A stretch of DNA of 64,000 nt from Diplocloster modestus (lineage in GTDB: Bacteria > Bacillota > Clostridia > Lachnospirales > Lachnospiraceae). The notes beneath the pieces are model-generated. The model was not told where the DNA came from, ran no database searches, and was given only the letters and a program-made list of their open reading frames with translations. Location: the NCBI RefSeq assembly GCF_019042245.1, contig NZ_JAHQCX010000006.1, positions 1-64,000 on the forward strand, in the 5' to 3' direction. Position numbers and translations under genes: made by a program. This document shows, in pieces, positions 1-8,942 of the stretch. Positions within the stretch are counted from its first letter, which is position 1. Each line of letters begins with the position of its first letter.

Positions 1-209
1 ATATAAGAAAGCGTTCGTTTCTGAAATTCTTTTTTAGAATTTTCAGGGTTGTTTCACTGTTTAGTTATCAATGTTCATCAGCAGTTCTCTGCGAGAACCT
101 TGCTTTCCTTGTTTGGGTCAGCTCGAATATATTACCATGGTCTGATGTGTTTTGTCAACTACTTTTTTCCATTTTTTTATATTCATTTTTTCAAAGCTTT
201 TCCAAACAA
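1..209 (-). other. Possible rRNA-operon leader (tentative)
   Basis: No ORF is convincing here. Read on the minus strand, the stretch after the tRNA-Ser genes resembles the leader regions that precede 16S rRNA genes in Clostridia (a GAACATTGATAACTAAACAG-like block followed by AAACAACCC). If so, a ribosomal RNA operon would lie just outside the left edge. This is recall of a pattern, not an alignment. Confidence 0.2.
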
Positions 210-299
210 CGGAGAAGGTGGGATTTGAACCCACGCGCCGCTATTAACGACCTACTCCCTTTCCAGGGGAGCCCCTTCGGCCAGCTTGGGTACTTCTCC
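210..299 (-). tRNA. tRNA-Ser (anticodon GGA)
   Basis: The minus strand folds as a class II tRNA. It has a 7-bp acceptor stem (GGAGAAG paired with CTTCTCC), a long variable arm, a T-loop GGTTCAAATCC, and the anticodon loop CTGGAAA inside a CTCCC/GGGAG stem, giving anticodon GGA (Ser, UCC/UCU codons). The discriminator base is G. CCA is not encoded. It lies 66 nt downstream of a second tRNA-Ser in the same direction, so the two are probably co-transcribed. Confidence 0.95.
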
Positions 300-365
300 A
301 AATATAGCCAAATCAAATAAATATATGAGACCGCCTTCAGAACAACAAAAGCAGCTGTTTATGAG

Positions 366-451
366 CGGAGAAGGTGGGATTCGAACCCACGGCCCCTTGC
401 GGAGTCACTGGTTTTCAAGACCAGCTCCTTAAACCACTCGGACACCTCTCC
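366..451 (-). tRNA. tRNA-Ser (anticodon UGA)
   Basis: The minus strand gives a class II tRNA with acceptor GGAGAGG/CTTCTCC, a long variable arm and T-loop GGTTCGAATCC. The anticodon loop CTTGAAA sits between CTGGT and ACCAG, so the anticodon is TGA (Ser). It shares the acceptor and T-arm sequence with the neighbouring tRNA-Ser(GGA), so the pair probably arose by duplication. CCA is not encoded. Confidence 0.95.
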
Positions 452-803
452 AAGTTGTCCGCTGTTCAGCGGCAACTAATATTCTACCATCACATTTTCA
501 GCCTGTCAACTACTTTTCTACTTAGTTTTTCATTTTTTTCCAGCAAGTGATTTCATGCCTGAAAACATGCGGTTTGAAGCCAATATTACTGCCATATTTT
601 ATGATTTCTGTCGCATTTTCTACTTGCATGCAGCTTGAGAATCCGTTCTGTGCTGCCTGATAACAGAGGATGCTGTCACAGCGGGACTGCCCTGTCCGGG
701 CACCAGTATTTAGAAGTTTAACACGAAATCCCGATTCTATACATCAACTATATATTTTTTATGAAAGATTCCTTCCAGCTGTATGGTGTCCTGCAGACGA
801 TTT
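452..803. other. Intergenic, nothing recognised
   Basis: About 350 nt between the tRNA-Ser pair and the 3' end of ispD. I see no gene, clear terminator or riboswitch. The tRNA promoter and the ispD operon terminator should be here, but neither could be placed with confidence. Confidence 0.4.
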
Positions 804-1505
804 CTAAGCCTGGGGGCAGAATACCTCTGCGATCTTCAAATCCTCTGGAGTCGTTACTTTAATGTTCTGATAGGAGCCCTCAACCAACCTTACCTTCGTC
901 CCCAGCAGAAGCTCCGCCACCATGGCGTCATCCGTCACACAAGCCTCATCCCCCTGTTCCAACAGTAAGTCATAGGCTTTCCGAATCAAATCATAAGAAA
1001 ATACCTGCGGTGTCTGAATCAGCCACAAAGCGCTCCGATCCGGCGTATCCACAGCAAAACTTTGGCTGTCCACCACTTTGATCGTATCTTTTACCCGCAT
1101 TCCCACGACGCAGGCCTGATACTTTTTTACCGACACATATGACCGTTCTATGATATCCCGGGTTAAAAAGGGCCTGGCCCCGTCATGGATAAACACATAA
1201 TCGCAGGCCGTTATGGCATGCAGGCCGTTGGCGACGGAATGATATCTTTCCCTGCCGCCTGGTATCACAGATACCACCTTTGAAAACCGGTATTTTTCTA
1301 CGATTTCCCGTTGACAGTATTCCTCGTCCCCTGCTCCGGCCACCAGGATTATTTCATCGATGAGTTCACATTTCTGAAATGTGTCCAATGAATAATAAAT
1401 CATGGGCTTGCCTTTCAGAAGCAGATATTGCTTCTGTGTCTCACTTCCCATCCGTTTTCCTTTACCCGCGGCCAGCACAATGGCGATACACCGGTCTTTT
1501 TTCAT
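804..1505 (-). CDS. ispD: 2-C-methyl-D-erythritol 4-phosphate cytidylyltransferase
   Basis: Third enzyme of the MEP isoprenoid pathway; it joins CTP to methylerythritol 4-phosphate in the cytosol. The 233-residue length is normal. The nucleotide-binding signature [13 protein letters not shown] is at residues 9-21, HDGARPF is near residue 105, and TPQVF and TDDA follow, as in the IspD family. The ATG overlaps the tsaD stop by 4 nt (ATGA type), so it is translationally coupled as the last gene of the tsaE-tsaB-rimI-rnz-tsaD operon. A TarI-type CDP-ribitol synthase is a possible alternative within the fold, but no teichoic acid genes are nearby. Confidence 0.93.
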   Translation of the reverse strand: MKKDRCIAIVLAAGKGKRMGSETQKQYLLLKGKPMIYYSLDTFQKCELIDEIILVAGAGDEEYCQREIVEKYRFSKVVSVIPGGRERYHSVANGLHAITACDYVFIHDGARPFLTRDIIERSYVSVKKYQACVVGMRVKDTIKVVDSQSFAVDTPDRSALWLIQTPQVFSYDLIRKAYDLLLEQGDEACVTDDAMVAELLLGTKVRLVEGSYQNIKVTTPEDLKIAEVFCPQA

Positions 1506-2527
1506 ACACGTTCACCCAGCTTTAAGTTGGGCACGGCATTCAGATCGAAGCCATGCCGCACTCCTCTTCGATATTCATAGTAAGCGGCCGTTCCGATCAT
1601 GGCGGCGTTATCCGTACACAGAATCGGCGACGGATGGCAGAATCGCACACCCTTCTCCTGACAGGCTTTTTGAACCGCTTCCCTTAGAGTCCCGTTGGAG
1701 GCGACTCCCCCGGCGATGGCCAGGGTGTCCGCCTGATAGTCATCTACCGCCTGCATGGCGTTTCGTATCAGCACGTCGATGACCGCCTGTTGGAAAGAAG
1801 CTGCGATATCCGCTTCGTTCACCGCCTCACCTTTCATTTTACAGCCGTTCATATAGTTCAACACCGCGGATTTCAGCCCGCTGAAGCTGAAATCATAGGC
1901 GCATTCTTCGATCTTCGCCCGTGGAAATGCGATGGCATGGGGATCGCCTTCCTTTGCCAGTTTTTCTATCTTAGGCCCCCCGGGATACCCCAGGCCGATC
2001 GCTCTGGCTACCTTGTCAAAGGCTTCTCCCGCCGCATCATCTCTGGTCCTTCCCAATATCTCATACACACCATAATCCTTAACCCGAACCAGGTGGGTAT
2101 GTCCTCCCGACACCACCAGACACAAAAACGGCGGTTCCAGATCCGGATTCTCAATATAGTTGGCGCTGATATGTCCTTCAATATGATGAACCCCCACCAA
2201 CGGCAGCTTTTTGGCATAAGCAATGGCTTTCGCCTCCGCCACGCCCACCAGCAAAGCCCCCACAAGCCCAGGTCCATAGGTAACCCCGATGGCACTTAAG
2301 TCATCCAGGGTAACCCCTGCCGTATCCAGGGCCTCCTGGATTACCTGATTAATTTTCTCAATATGTTTTCTGGATGCGATCTCCGGAACCACACCGCCAT
2401 AGAGCTTGTGCAGTTCGATCTGGGAAGAGATTACATTTGACAGCACGGTTCTTCCGTTTTTTACTACAGAAGCGGCTGTCTCATCACAGGAACTTTCGAT
2501 TGCCAAAAGTAATACATCTTTTTCCAC
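1502..2527 (-). CDS. tsaD: tRNA N6-adenosine threonylcarbamoyltransferase TsaD
   Basis: Catalytic subunit that transfers the threonylcarbamoyl group to A37 of ANN-decoding tRNAs (t6A). The 341 aa length is typical. The metal-binding HIEGH motif is at about residues 115-119; [17 protein letters not shown] and CTDNAAMIG are the ASKHA-fold nucleotide and metal motifs. Partners tsaB and tsaE lie upstream in the same operon. It starts 2 nt after the rnz stop and overlaps ispD by 4 nt. Long antisense ORFs over this gene are shadows. Confidence 0.97.
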   Translation of the reverse strand: MEKDVLLLAIESSCDETAASVVKNGRTVLSNVISSQIELHKLYGGVVPEIASRKHIEKINQVIQEALDTAGVTLDDLSAIGVTYGPGLVGALLVGVAEAKAIAYAKKLPLVGVHHIEGHISANYIENPDLEPPFLCLVVSGGHTHLVRVKDYGVYEILGRTRDDAAGEAFDKVARAIGLGYPGGPKIEKLAKEGDPHAIAFPRAKIEECAYDFSFSGLKSAVLNYMNGCKMKGEAVNEADIAASFQQAVIDVLIRNAMQAVDDYQADTLAIAGGVASNGTLREAVQKACQEKGVRFCHPSPILCTDNAAMIGTAAYYEYRRGVRHGFDLNAVPNLKLGERV

Positions 2528-2529
2528 GT

Positions 2530-3444
2530 TTATTTCCCCTCTTCAAATTCCAATGTCGTACTTCTCCGGTCCCTGCTGATCACGCTGTTCGGAAATATTT
2601 GCTGCACATCAGCCGCGAACTCTTCCGGATGGATCAGAGACGGACTGTAATGCGTCAGCCAAAGCTCTTTCACCTGCGCGCTTTTAGCCAGTTCTGCCGC
2701 ATCATAGAGAGTCATGTGCTTATATTCGGCAGCCTTGGATTCTTTTCCTTTTTCTCCATACATACCTTCACAGATAAACAGATCGGAATCCTGAGCATGC
2801 TCCGCAATGGCGGCCACCGGCCGGCTGTCCGTACAGTAGGCCAGTTTTATCCCTTTTCGCGGCGGGCCCAGAACCATATCCGGTGTATACACCTGTCCGC
2901 TATCCTCTATAGTCTCGCCTTTTTGCAGTTTGTTCCAGAACTTCTGGGGAATCATATACTTCTGTGCCTGCTCCACCTGAAACCTGCCGGCCCGGTCGAT
3001 TTCAATGGTATAGCCATAGCAGACCACATTATGATTGACCCGGAACGCCCGAATCCGGCAGCCGCCTCGTTCGATCTCCTGTTCCGGACCGTTCAGCTCG
3101 ATATACTCGATCGAAAACGGCAGCTCCGGCGCGATCACCCGAAGGGCAGAGACCACACGTTCCAGCCCTTTCGGCCCGATCATGGTGATGGGCTCCGTGC
3201 GTTCGGCATTTCCAATGGTCAGCAATAAGCCCGGAAGCCCACTAATATGATCCGCATGGTAGTGCGTAAAGCAAATCACATCAATGGGCTTGAAGCTCCA
3301 ACCTTTTTCTTTTATAGCGACCTGGGTTCCTTCCCCGCAGTCGATCAGTATACTGCTCCCGTTGTACCGGGTCATTAACGCCGTCAGCGCCCGGCGGGGC
3401 AGCGGCATCATTCCTCCTGTTCCTAACAAACAAACATCCAGCAT
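2530..3444 (-). CDS. rnz: Ribonuclease Z
   Basis: Endonuclease that matures tRNA 3' ends. It is a metallo-beta-lactamase fold protein of 304 aa from the chosen start. The zinc-binding HYHADH motif is at residues 61-66, and later His and Asp residues ([25 protein letters not shown]) complete the site. The frame extends 14 codons further upstream, but the ATG at 3444 has GGAGG 4 nt ahead and gives the family N-terminus ([11 protein letters not shown]). It lies between the zinc-ribbon gene and tsaD, consistent with a tRNA-processing operon. As CCA is not encoded in the two tRNAs of this window, RNase Z cleavage followed by CCA addition fits. Confidence 0.95.
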   Translation of the reverse strand: MLDVCLLGTGGMMPLPRRALTALMTRYNGSSILIDCGEGTQVAIKEKGWSFKPIDVICFTHYHADHISGLPGLLLTIGNAERTEPITMIGPKGLERVVSALRVIAPELPFSIEYIELNGPEQEIERGGCRIRAFRVNHNVVCYGYTIEIDRAGRFQVEQAQKYMIPQKFWNKLQKGETIEDSGQVYTPDMVLGPPRKGIKLAYCTDSRPVAAIAEHAQDSDLFICEGMYGEKGKESKAAEYKHMTLYDAAELAKSAQVKELWLTHYSPSLIHPEEFAADVQQIFPNSVISRDRRSTTLEFEEGK

Positions 3445-3504
3445 GGTTCCTCCATTATCGCTCTTAAACTTTACTTTCCGGCTCAAGGGCTTTACATTTT
3501 TCTT

Positions 3505-3753
3505 CTATATTAATTCTTTTTCCTTTACAATTTCAACCGGAATCTGAAATTTCCCAATGAACTTGTCATAGCACTCCTCACACAGATCGAAGGAATGCAC
3601 CTGCCCATCCTTGTCGGAAAAATACCCCCAGGACTTGTCCACGGAAAGTACCCCCTCCCGGATCACTCCGTTCACGACGGTCATTTCTTTTCCGCACATA
3701 TTGCAGTAGATCTTCTCCACGGAAAATGTTCGTTTCTCTTTGTATTTACGCAT
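3505..3753 (-). CDS. Small protein with two CxxC knuckles
   Basis: 82 aa with CNMC near residue 17 and CEEC near residue 59, which together could bind one zinc. The middle (VLSVDKSWGYFSDKDGQVHSFDLCEECYDKFI) resembles short zinc-ribbon proteins common in Clostridia. No enzymatic function can be assigned. It lies 60 nt upstream of rnz and 93 nt downstream of rimI on the same strand, so it may be part of the t6A/tRNA operon. Confidence 0.75.
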   Translation of the reverse strand: MRKYKEKRTFSVEKIYCNMCGKEMTVVNGVIREGVLSVDKSWGYFSDKDGQVHSFDLCEECYDKFIGKFQIPVEIVKEKELI

Positions 3754-3846
3754 GCCGATTCCTCCCTGATTTCAAACCTGCTGTCATGTTTTCTATCTGT
3801 CTTCATTATATCGGCTTTTTGCTTTTGTTCCTAGTGGGAATTATTA

Positions 3847-4284
3847 TCAGCGCTTCCACATAATAACTGCATCTTCCCTGGGCTTTTCATAAAAATTTTT
3901 GCGGATGCCATCTCCGCAGAACCCAAGCTTTTCGTAAAGTCTTCGGGCCGACAGATTACTCCGGCGCACTTCCAGAAAAAAGCTTTCGATTCCCCTGTGT
4001 TTCCCCTGTTCCAGCAGCTGTGTGAGCATAGTCCCGGCTACCCCCTGCCTGCGATATGCAGGTGCCACCGCCACGTTGGTGATCTCCCCCTCGCTGAATA
4101 CCTGATACAGCCCGCAATATCCGGCGATCTGCGCATCCGGCGTTTCCGCCACCAGATATATCGTATAGGGAAGGTTCATACTATCCGAAAAAGCTTTCTC
4201 CGACCATGGGATCGAAAAGGTTTCCTTCTCGATCGCAGTTACCCGGCATAAGTCTTTTGCTTCCATTGGGCGCACTGTCAGCAT
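3847..4284 (-). CDS. rimI: Ribosomal protein bS18-alanine N-acetyltransferase
   Basis: GNAT-fold acetyltransferase of 145 aa. The acetyl-CoA loop is VAPAYRRQGVAGTML (R-x-x-G-x-A), preceded by EITNVAV and followed by the family end RRSNLSARRLYEKLGF. In E. coli RimI acetylates the N-terminus of ribosomal protein S18. The gene overlaps the tsaB stop by 7 nt, the classic tsaE-tsaB-rimI arrangement, which supports this assignment over a generic GNAT. Confidence 0.9.
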   Translation of the reverse strand: MLTVRPMEAKDLCRVTAIEKETFSIPWSEKAFSDSMNLPYTIYLVAETPDAQIAGYCGLYQVFSEGEITNVAVAPAYRRQGVAGTMLTQLLEQGKHRGIESFFLEVRRSNLSARRLYEKLGFCGDGIRKNFYEKPREDAVIMWKR

Positions 4285-4991
4285 TTTCCGGCATTCTCCC
4301 TTTCCTCACGTTCCCGTTCTGCCTGGGAAGGCCGAAGATAATCCGGCATGTGTTGTTCTGCGGTCTCCGTTTTTCCGGCTTTCGCATAGGATAGCGCCAG
4401 TACGGCCACCGCGGATGCCCGCTGTTTGTTCATATGAGCCGGTGCGAAGGAGTACGGCACCTGCATAAGCTCTGCCAGCCTTTCGGAAAATACAGGTACC
4501 CCGTCGCCCAGGAAGATTACTTCCCGGCCATAGCTATTCAGCCGGCGCGCGATTTCATCAATTGGCACCGCCATCTGGGCATCGAGTACGTGAAATTCTT
4601 CTTTTACAAATTCGTAGATTCCCGTATAGACCTGGTTACGTCTGGCATCCATCAGCGGGCAGATCAGCTTGTCCGTTCCATACAGATTATAAGCCAGTCC
4701 GTCTACCGTGGGGATCCCGATTAATGGCTTGTCAAGCGCCAGGCCCAGTCCTTTGGCTGTGGCGGAGCCGATCCGCAGACCTGTAAAGGAGCCGGGGCCT
4801 TTGGCCACCGCGATCGCATCGATGCTGTCGAGATCCAGCTCAATCATGGATGCGATGGTGTCCAGCATGGGCAGCAGCGTCTGGGAATGTGTTTTTTTAT
4901 AATTTACCGTATATTCTGCCAGAAGGTTGTCATCCTCTACCACAGCCACCGTCGCTACCAGCCCGGAGCTGTCAAGTGCCAGAATTTTCAT
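4278..4991 (-). CDS. tsaB: tRNA threonylcarbamoyladenosine biosynthesis protein TsaB
   Basis: Non-catalytic ASKHA partner of TsaD; it scaffolds the TsaD-TsaE complex for t6A synthesis. 237 aa. The hallmark VAKGPGSFTGLRIG segment and N-terminal ILALDSSG are present. The C-terminus continues into a short charged tail (about RPSQAEREREERENAGKC). It overlaps tsaE by 4 nt and rimI by 7 nt, indicating coupled translation. Confidence 0.95.
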   Translation of the reverse strand: MKILALDSSGLVATVAVVEDDNLLAEYTVNYKKTHSQTLLPMLDTIASMIELDLDSIDAIAVAKGPGSFTGLRIGSATAKGLGLALDKPLIGIPTVDGLAYNLYGTDKLICPLMDARRNQVYTGIYEFVKEEFHVLDAQMAVPIDEIARRLNSYGREVIFLGDGVPVFSERLAELMQVPYSFAPAHMNKQRASAVAVLALSYAKAGKTETAEQHMPDYLRPSQAEREREERENAGKC

Positions 4992-5422
4992 AGGTTTATT
5001 CCTCCTGTGATCGTGATCCGGCGATAGTCAAAGCCTCTCTCCAGATCTTTTTCAATCGCCACATGTACTGCGTCCGCAGGGATCAGTTCTTCGATCAGAT
5101 TGGCCCATTCAACCAGGCAGATGCCCTCCCCGTAGAAATAATCTTCATAGCCGATCTCTTCCATTTCCTCTATGTCCCCGATCCGGTACACGTCAAAATG
5201 AAAGAAAGGCAGACGCCCTTCCTCATATTCCTGTATAATCGTAAAGGTAGGGCTGCTGATGGGTTCCGTTATTCCGAGTCCCCGCGCAACCCCCTGTGTA
5301 AAAACGGTTTTTCCGACGCCCAGATCCCCCACCAGGGTATAGACCTGGCCGGCCCTGGCCTGTTCTCCGACCTTTCTGCCCAGCGCAAAGGTATCCTCTG
5401 CCCGGTTTGTTTCGATTACCAT
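4988..5422 (-). CDS. tsaE: tRNA threonylcarbamoyladenosine biosynthesis ATPase TsaE
   Basis: P-loop ATPase that drives turnover of the TsaB-TsaD complex. It is 144 aa from the chosen ATG. Walker A GDLGVGKT is at about residues 33-40, with FHFDVYR and LVEWANLIEELIP downstream as in the family. The frame is open 23 codons further upstream, but that part overlaps the preceding gene. The ATG at 5422 directly follows the upstream stop and has an AGGA at a good distance. Confidence 0.94.
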   Translation of the reverse strand: MVIETNRAEDTFALGRKVGEQARAGQVYTLVGDLGVGKTVFTQGVARGLGITEPISSPTFTIIQEYEEGRLPFFHFDVYRIGDIEEMEEIGYEDYFYGEGICLVEWANLIEELIPADAVHVAIEKDLERGFDYRRITITGGINL

Positions 5423-5424
5423 AG

Positions 5425-5949
5425 TTATATTCCTGTCTTTCTGCTTGCTTTTATCCGGACACGGTTCTCCGGGATATGCTCCCTGATGCACGCGGCCACT
5501 TCATCATACTGGACGCCCATGCTCTCGATCGGCAGTATCACCGCGTTTACTTTATTCAGATAGAGCAGCAGGGACTTTTTCGTCTTGCGCACTTTGTAAA
5601 TATCCGACCATTTCGCCTGCGCTTTGTTGCCGTCCTGTTCTGTCGCGATTCCTTCCGGGTTTAAGATATAGGTGATGGGTTTTTTGAATGCCGGGGTCAT
5701 GGCCACCTGTCTTTTTGCCTTGGTGTACAGTCCTAAAGGCGTGTATACCAGAAAGATTACGGCAAAGGCAAGATACAGGATGGTATAGCCGGTTGATACA
5801 TCACCGAATGTCATTATGGCCAGGATCAGAACGGCAGCTCCCAGGAAAGTTCCGAATACTCCCTGAAAATTACGGTAGGAATGGTACAGCATAAAATCGT
5901 ACATGGTCTGCGCTGTCATTTTTACATCAAATTTTATTTCCAAAATCAA
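5425..5949 (-). CDS. YcxB-like membrane protein
   Basis: 174 aa with two adjacent hydrophobic helices at about residues 34-75, then a soluble C-terminal domain (ITYILNPEGIATEQDG...WSDIYKVRKTKKSLLLYLNKVNAVILPIES). This matches the YcxB-like family of small inner-membrane proteins with a PH-like C-terminus. Function unknown. It is the first gene of the operon that continues into tsaE, with its stop 2 nt from the tsaE ATG. Confidence 0.75.
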   Translation of the reverse strand: MILEIKFDVKMTAQTMYDFMLYHSYRNFQGVFGTFLGAAVLILAIMTFGDVSTGYTILYLAFAVIFLVYTPLGLYTKAKRQVAMTPAFKKPITYILNPEGIATEQDGNKAQAKWSDIYKVRKTKKSLLLYLNKVNAVILPIESMGVQYDEVAACIREHIPENRVRIKASRKTGI

Positions 5950-5988
5950 TCCGCCTCCGGTTATAAATCTCCTAATTAAATAGAAAAA

Positions 5989-6021
5989 GGTATGCTACAA
6001 TACAAAGTATTATAGCATACC
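5989..6021 (-). terminator. Rho-independent terminator of the CUT1 operon
   Basis: On the minus strand GGTATGCTA and TAGCATACC form a 9-bp stem, extended by five more pairs after one mismatch, around a TTT loop. It is followed directly by TTTTTC. It lies downstream of the GntR gene and the REP pair, so it should end the 12.8-6.3 kb transcript and insulate the YcxB-tsaE operon. Confidence 0.75.
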
Positions 6022-6084
6022 GAAAAACGCATGACAACCATAATAGATACTGGCTGGAACAAGTCCAGATCCGCCCGCGCGTTA

Positions 6085-6261
6085 GGGGACTGGCTTCTTC
6101 CGTCAGTAAAGTCTGTATGTCAGTAACGAAAGGCGGAAGGTGCCTGTCCCCGGAGGCCGGCTCGAATTCGGTATCTCACCAGAGACCAACATCCGGGGAC
6201 AGGCACCTTCCGCCATCTGTTACTGGCAGGCTGGCTTTACCGACGGAAGAAGCCAGTCCCC
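6085..6261. repeat. BIME-like inverted pair of REP units
   Basis: Two units of about 68 nt face each other. Each has GGGGACTGGC at the outer end and GGTGCCTGTCCCC at the inner end; the right unit mirrors the left with about 85% identity (shared block around CTTTAC-GACGGAAGAAGCC). A single related unit occurs at 26736-26804. This architecture (palindromic unit, inverted pair) is that of REP/BIME elements, which are normally moved by REP-associated tyrosine transposases; no such gene is in the window. Confidence 0.75.
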
Positions 6262-6288
6262 TCTATGACAATCTTCCGCGGTTTCCCT

Positions 6289-6975
6289 CTACTTATACTC
6301 TACTTCGTCCTCGCTGGGGAAGTTGTAGTTCAGCGTGGAGGTTTCCAGGTGCTTGATCAGGCATCGGATCGCCTCTTCCTGGTCTTGTTTTTCCAGGGCT
6401 TCTATGATACTGCCGTGTCTTGCGGTCACATATCCCTTTTCCACTTCACGAATCTTGGTGTAAGACTGCACCGCAATCACCCTGTTTTTCAGGATATTCC
6501 ACATTTCCAGCATCAGGGCGCTCCCCGCCCGGTCGAAGAAAAATTCATGAAAAAGGATATCAAAATGGATCGCTTCCAGCTTGTCCCCTTTTTCATAATA
6601 ATAGTCGGATTGTCTGCACAGCCCTTTCAGGTATTTGATATCCTGGACCGTTATCCTGGGAAACGCTGCCTGACAGACAGCCGGCTCCAGCTGCTTGCGT
6701 ACAAAGAGCACGTCCTGACAATATTCCTTTGTAATATAGGTCACATAGGTACCCTTATAGGGAAAGGAGGTCAATAGCCCCTCTTTCGTCAGTAAAATAA
6801 AGGCCTGCCGCAACGGTGTAATACTAATATTCAAGGTTTTTGCGAGCTTGGCTTCTACGAGCCGTTCCCCCGCTGTCAGCGTATGATCCCAGACAGCCTG
6901 TCTTAATATTTCACATACCCTCTCACTTGTGGATCGGCAGATATCCAGTCTGCTGTTCGCATTTGTCAGTTCCAT
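6289..6975 (-). CDS. GntR-family (FadR/FCD-type) transcriptional regulator
   Basis: 229 aa from the ATG at 6975. A winged helix at about residues 15-75 (VCEILRQAVWDHTLTAGERLVEAKLAKTLN, PLRQAFILL) is followed by an all-helical FCD ligand domain ending in HGSIIEALEKQDQEEAIRCLIKHLE, the usual FCD end. The frame also opens at TTG 7002 and ATG 6981. AGAGGA lies 6 nt before the ATG at 6975, so that start is preferred. As last gene of the LplABC-type operon it probably controls that operon in response to a sugar acid or related ligand (inference). Confidence 0.88.
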   Translation of the reverse strand: MELTNANSRLDICRSTSERVCEILRQAVWDHTLTAGERLVEAKLAKTLNISITPLRQAFILLTKEGLLTSFPYKGTYVTYITKEYCQDVLFVRKQLEPAVCQAAFPRITVQDIKYLKGLCRQSDYYYEKGDKLEAIHFDILFHEFFFDRAGSALMLEMWNILKNRVIAVQSYTKIREVEKGYVTARHGSIIEALEKQDQEEAIRCLIKHLETSTLNYNFPSEDEVEYK

Positions 6976-7116
6976 ACTCATTCCTCTCACTGCCTTATTC
7001 AATTACCAGGTTATGGTAAATTATTCATTCTAGTATAACAATATCATTTTTTATATAGGATGTGCAAGCCTACTCTTTATTCTGATTCTTTGGCAATCAA
7101 ATTATTATCGTTCTTA

Positions 7117-8031
7117 TCATAGCGCTTCTAAATCATTGCCGACTAATCTTCGCCAAGCGGCATTCAGAGTCCTTTTACAATTACATATAATAATATCAGG
7201 AGATTCCTCCACCCTTGGCTTCACCTCGAAAGACAAAGGCAGCAGCCGCCTCTTGTCCATAAATCCTTCAGCCCGCAGGATACGCAAAAACGCTGCCAGC
7301 TCCGTCTCGTCATTCCGGCCGGCTGGATAGCCAAACCTGGGATGCTGATCACCATAGGCCGGGCTTTCCCGGTCCAGAACCGCATTTCCTATGTGAAAAT
7401 GCGTGATATACGGTCTCAAAACATGTACCACATGCTCCATGCTTTCATGCGTCAGCGGTATGTGTGACAAATCCACGATCAACCCAAAGTTCTGGCAGTC
7501 CGTCCTGACTGCGGTGGCAAATTCTGCCGCCAGGGAAGCCGGACCGATGAATACACATTTATCCACATCGTAGTCAAACACTTCCAGCTCAATATTCATC
7601 TTTCTTTGTTCCGCATACCTGCAAAGCTCTACCGTAGTTTTCACCAGCTGTCGGAGGTGTTCCTTTTGCTTTCCCGGCTCCCATTTCCCGGCCAGGAAAG
7701 ACATGGTCCCAGCCCCCAGCCATGCGGCTTCGTCGATGCACCGCAGCAGCTGCTGCTGCGCATACTGCCGTTCCTCCTCCGCCAGGGAATTCGGGTTCCA
7801 CCCGGCCTGCAGCTGCGCAAAGTGGGCGCCGTACGAGACTGCCAGATGGGACTGCTCCAGAAGTTTTTTCACTTCTTCCCTCTCCGCCTCCGATACGGGG
7901 CTTATTTCCACAGCGTCAAAATAGTCGTCTGCGGCAATTTTCCGAACAGCGTCCACGGCCGCCATACCAGGATAGGACATCCACTGTAAAGTCCCGATAT
8001 GAAAATATTGATGAAGGGATTCTCTTGTCAT
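7117..8031 (-). CDS. Sugar phosphate isomerase/epimerase-like TIM-barrel protein
   Basis: 304 aa xylose-isomerase-like TIM barrel (AP-endonuclease 2 superfamily). Barrel strands with candidate metal ligands are visible as IELEVFDYD, GLIVDLSHIPL, ITHFHIGN and LSFEVKPR, which supply Glu, Asp/His, His and Glu at the usual places. The ATG at 8031 overlaps the upstream permease stop (ATGA); a longer frame to 8094 overlaps the permease and is not favoured. In LplABC operons such proteins usually convert the imported sugar or its oxidised form; the exact substrate is unknown. Confidence 0.82.
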   Translation of the reverse strand: MTRESLHQYFHIGTLQWMSYPGMAAVDAVRKIAADDYFDAVEISPVSEAEREEVKKLLEQSHLAVSYGAHFAQLQAGWNPNSLAEEERQYAQQQLLRCIDEAAWLGAGTMSFLAGKWEPGKQKEHLRQLVKTTVELCRYAEQRKMNIELEVFDYDVDKCVFIGPASLAAEFATAVRTDCQNFGLIVDLSHIPLTHESMEHVVHVLRPYITHFHIGNAVLDRESPAYGDQHPRFGYPAGRNDETELAAFLRILRAEGFMDKRRLLPLSFEVKPRVEESPDIIICNCKRTLNAAWRRLVGNDLEAL

Positions 8032-8918
8032 TCTTTCACAGCTCCAATCATAACCCCTTTTACAAAAAATCTCTGCAAAAACGGGTAGGCACATAAGATC
8101 GGCAGAGTGGACACCATGATGGTCGCATATTTGATCGTCTGTCCGACCGCTGCCGTATCGGTTGTGGAAGTTCCCACGGTCATGCTGGCCGTATCATTCT
8201 GAATCAGGATATCCCGCAGGATCAGCTGCAGCGGATACAACTCCCGTTTCATCAGGTAGAGGGAAGCGTTAAACCAGGCATTCCAGTGGTAAACTGCGTA
8301 AAATAAAACCATAACCGCTACTGTCGCCTTTGAAAGCGGCATGACGATCTTAAATAACAGCTGGAAATCGTTGGCTCCGTCCATTTTCGCCGCTTCCAGC
8401 AAAGAATCCGGTATTTCCCGGAAAGCCGTCCGCATAATGATCAGATTTGTGGTATTAATCGCTGTGGGCAGGATCAGCGCAAACAGGTTGTTAAATAAAC
8501 CTATGTTTCGGATCAGGATATAGGTCGGAATAATTCCACCATTGAACATCATGGTAAATACGATCAGTACCATAATCTTGCTGCCCGCCTTAAAATCAGG
8601 CCTGGAAAGCGCATAGGCCGCGAAGGACGTAAGCAGGATGTTGATGCCGGTTCCGAAAACCAGGATAAAAAGGGTATTCAGATATCCCTTCCAGATATTC
8701 GGATTATGGAACACAACCTTATAGGATTCCAGGGAAAACCCCTTCGGCTTTAACAGCAGGCCCCTGGAGCTCATGATTTCGAAGGGATCGCTGAAGGAAG
8801 CAAACACCACATACACAAATGGATATATAATGATTATCGTCAGCAGAGATAAAAACAGGTAATTCAGGACGGTAAAAACCTTTTCGCCTCTGGACTTTTT
8901 TGCAAAATTTCTAAACAT
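8028..8918 (-). CDS. Carbohydrate ABC transporter permease, LplC-like
   Basis: 296 aa CUT1 inner-membrane permease with six predicted helices. The EAA loop EAAKMDGANDFQLLFKIVMPLSKATVAVM contacts the ATPase, and the family ending FLQRFFVKGVMIGAVKE is intact. It pairs with the LplB-like permease 24 nt upstream. No ATPase is in the operon, as usual for this class, which borrows a shared MsmK-type ATPase. Confidence 0.92.
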   Translation of the reverse strand: MFRNFAKKSRGEKVFTVLNYLFLSLLTIIIIYPFVYVVFASFSDPFEIMSSRGLLLKPKGFSLESYKVVFHNPNIWKGYLNTLFILVFGTGINILLTSFAAYALSRPDFKAGSKIMVLIVFTMMFNGGIIPTYILIRNIGLFNNLFALILPTAINTTNLIIMRTAFREIPDSLLEAAKMDGANDFQLLFKIVMPLSKATVAVMVLFYAVYHWNAWFNASLYLMKRELYPLQLILRDILIQNDTASMTVGTSTTDTAAVGQTIKYATIMVSTLPILCAYPFLQRFFVKGVMIGAVKE

Positions 8919-8942
8919 ACCTTTTCCTCCACGGTATCTGCC

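Noticed and set aside
1790-3228. Long plus-strand ORFs opposite tsaD and rnz (for example 284 aa at 2374-3228)
   Set aside because: Fully antisense to conserved genes, no family features; open only because of codon bias on the minus strand.
6976-7002. TTG start of the GntR gene
   Set aside because: The ATG at 6975 has the better spaced AGAGGA site and the usual family N-terminus.
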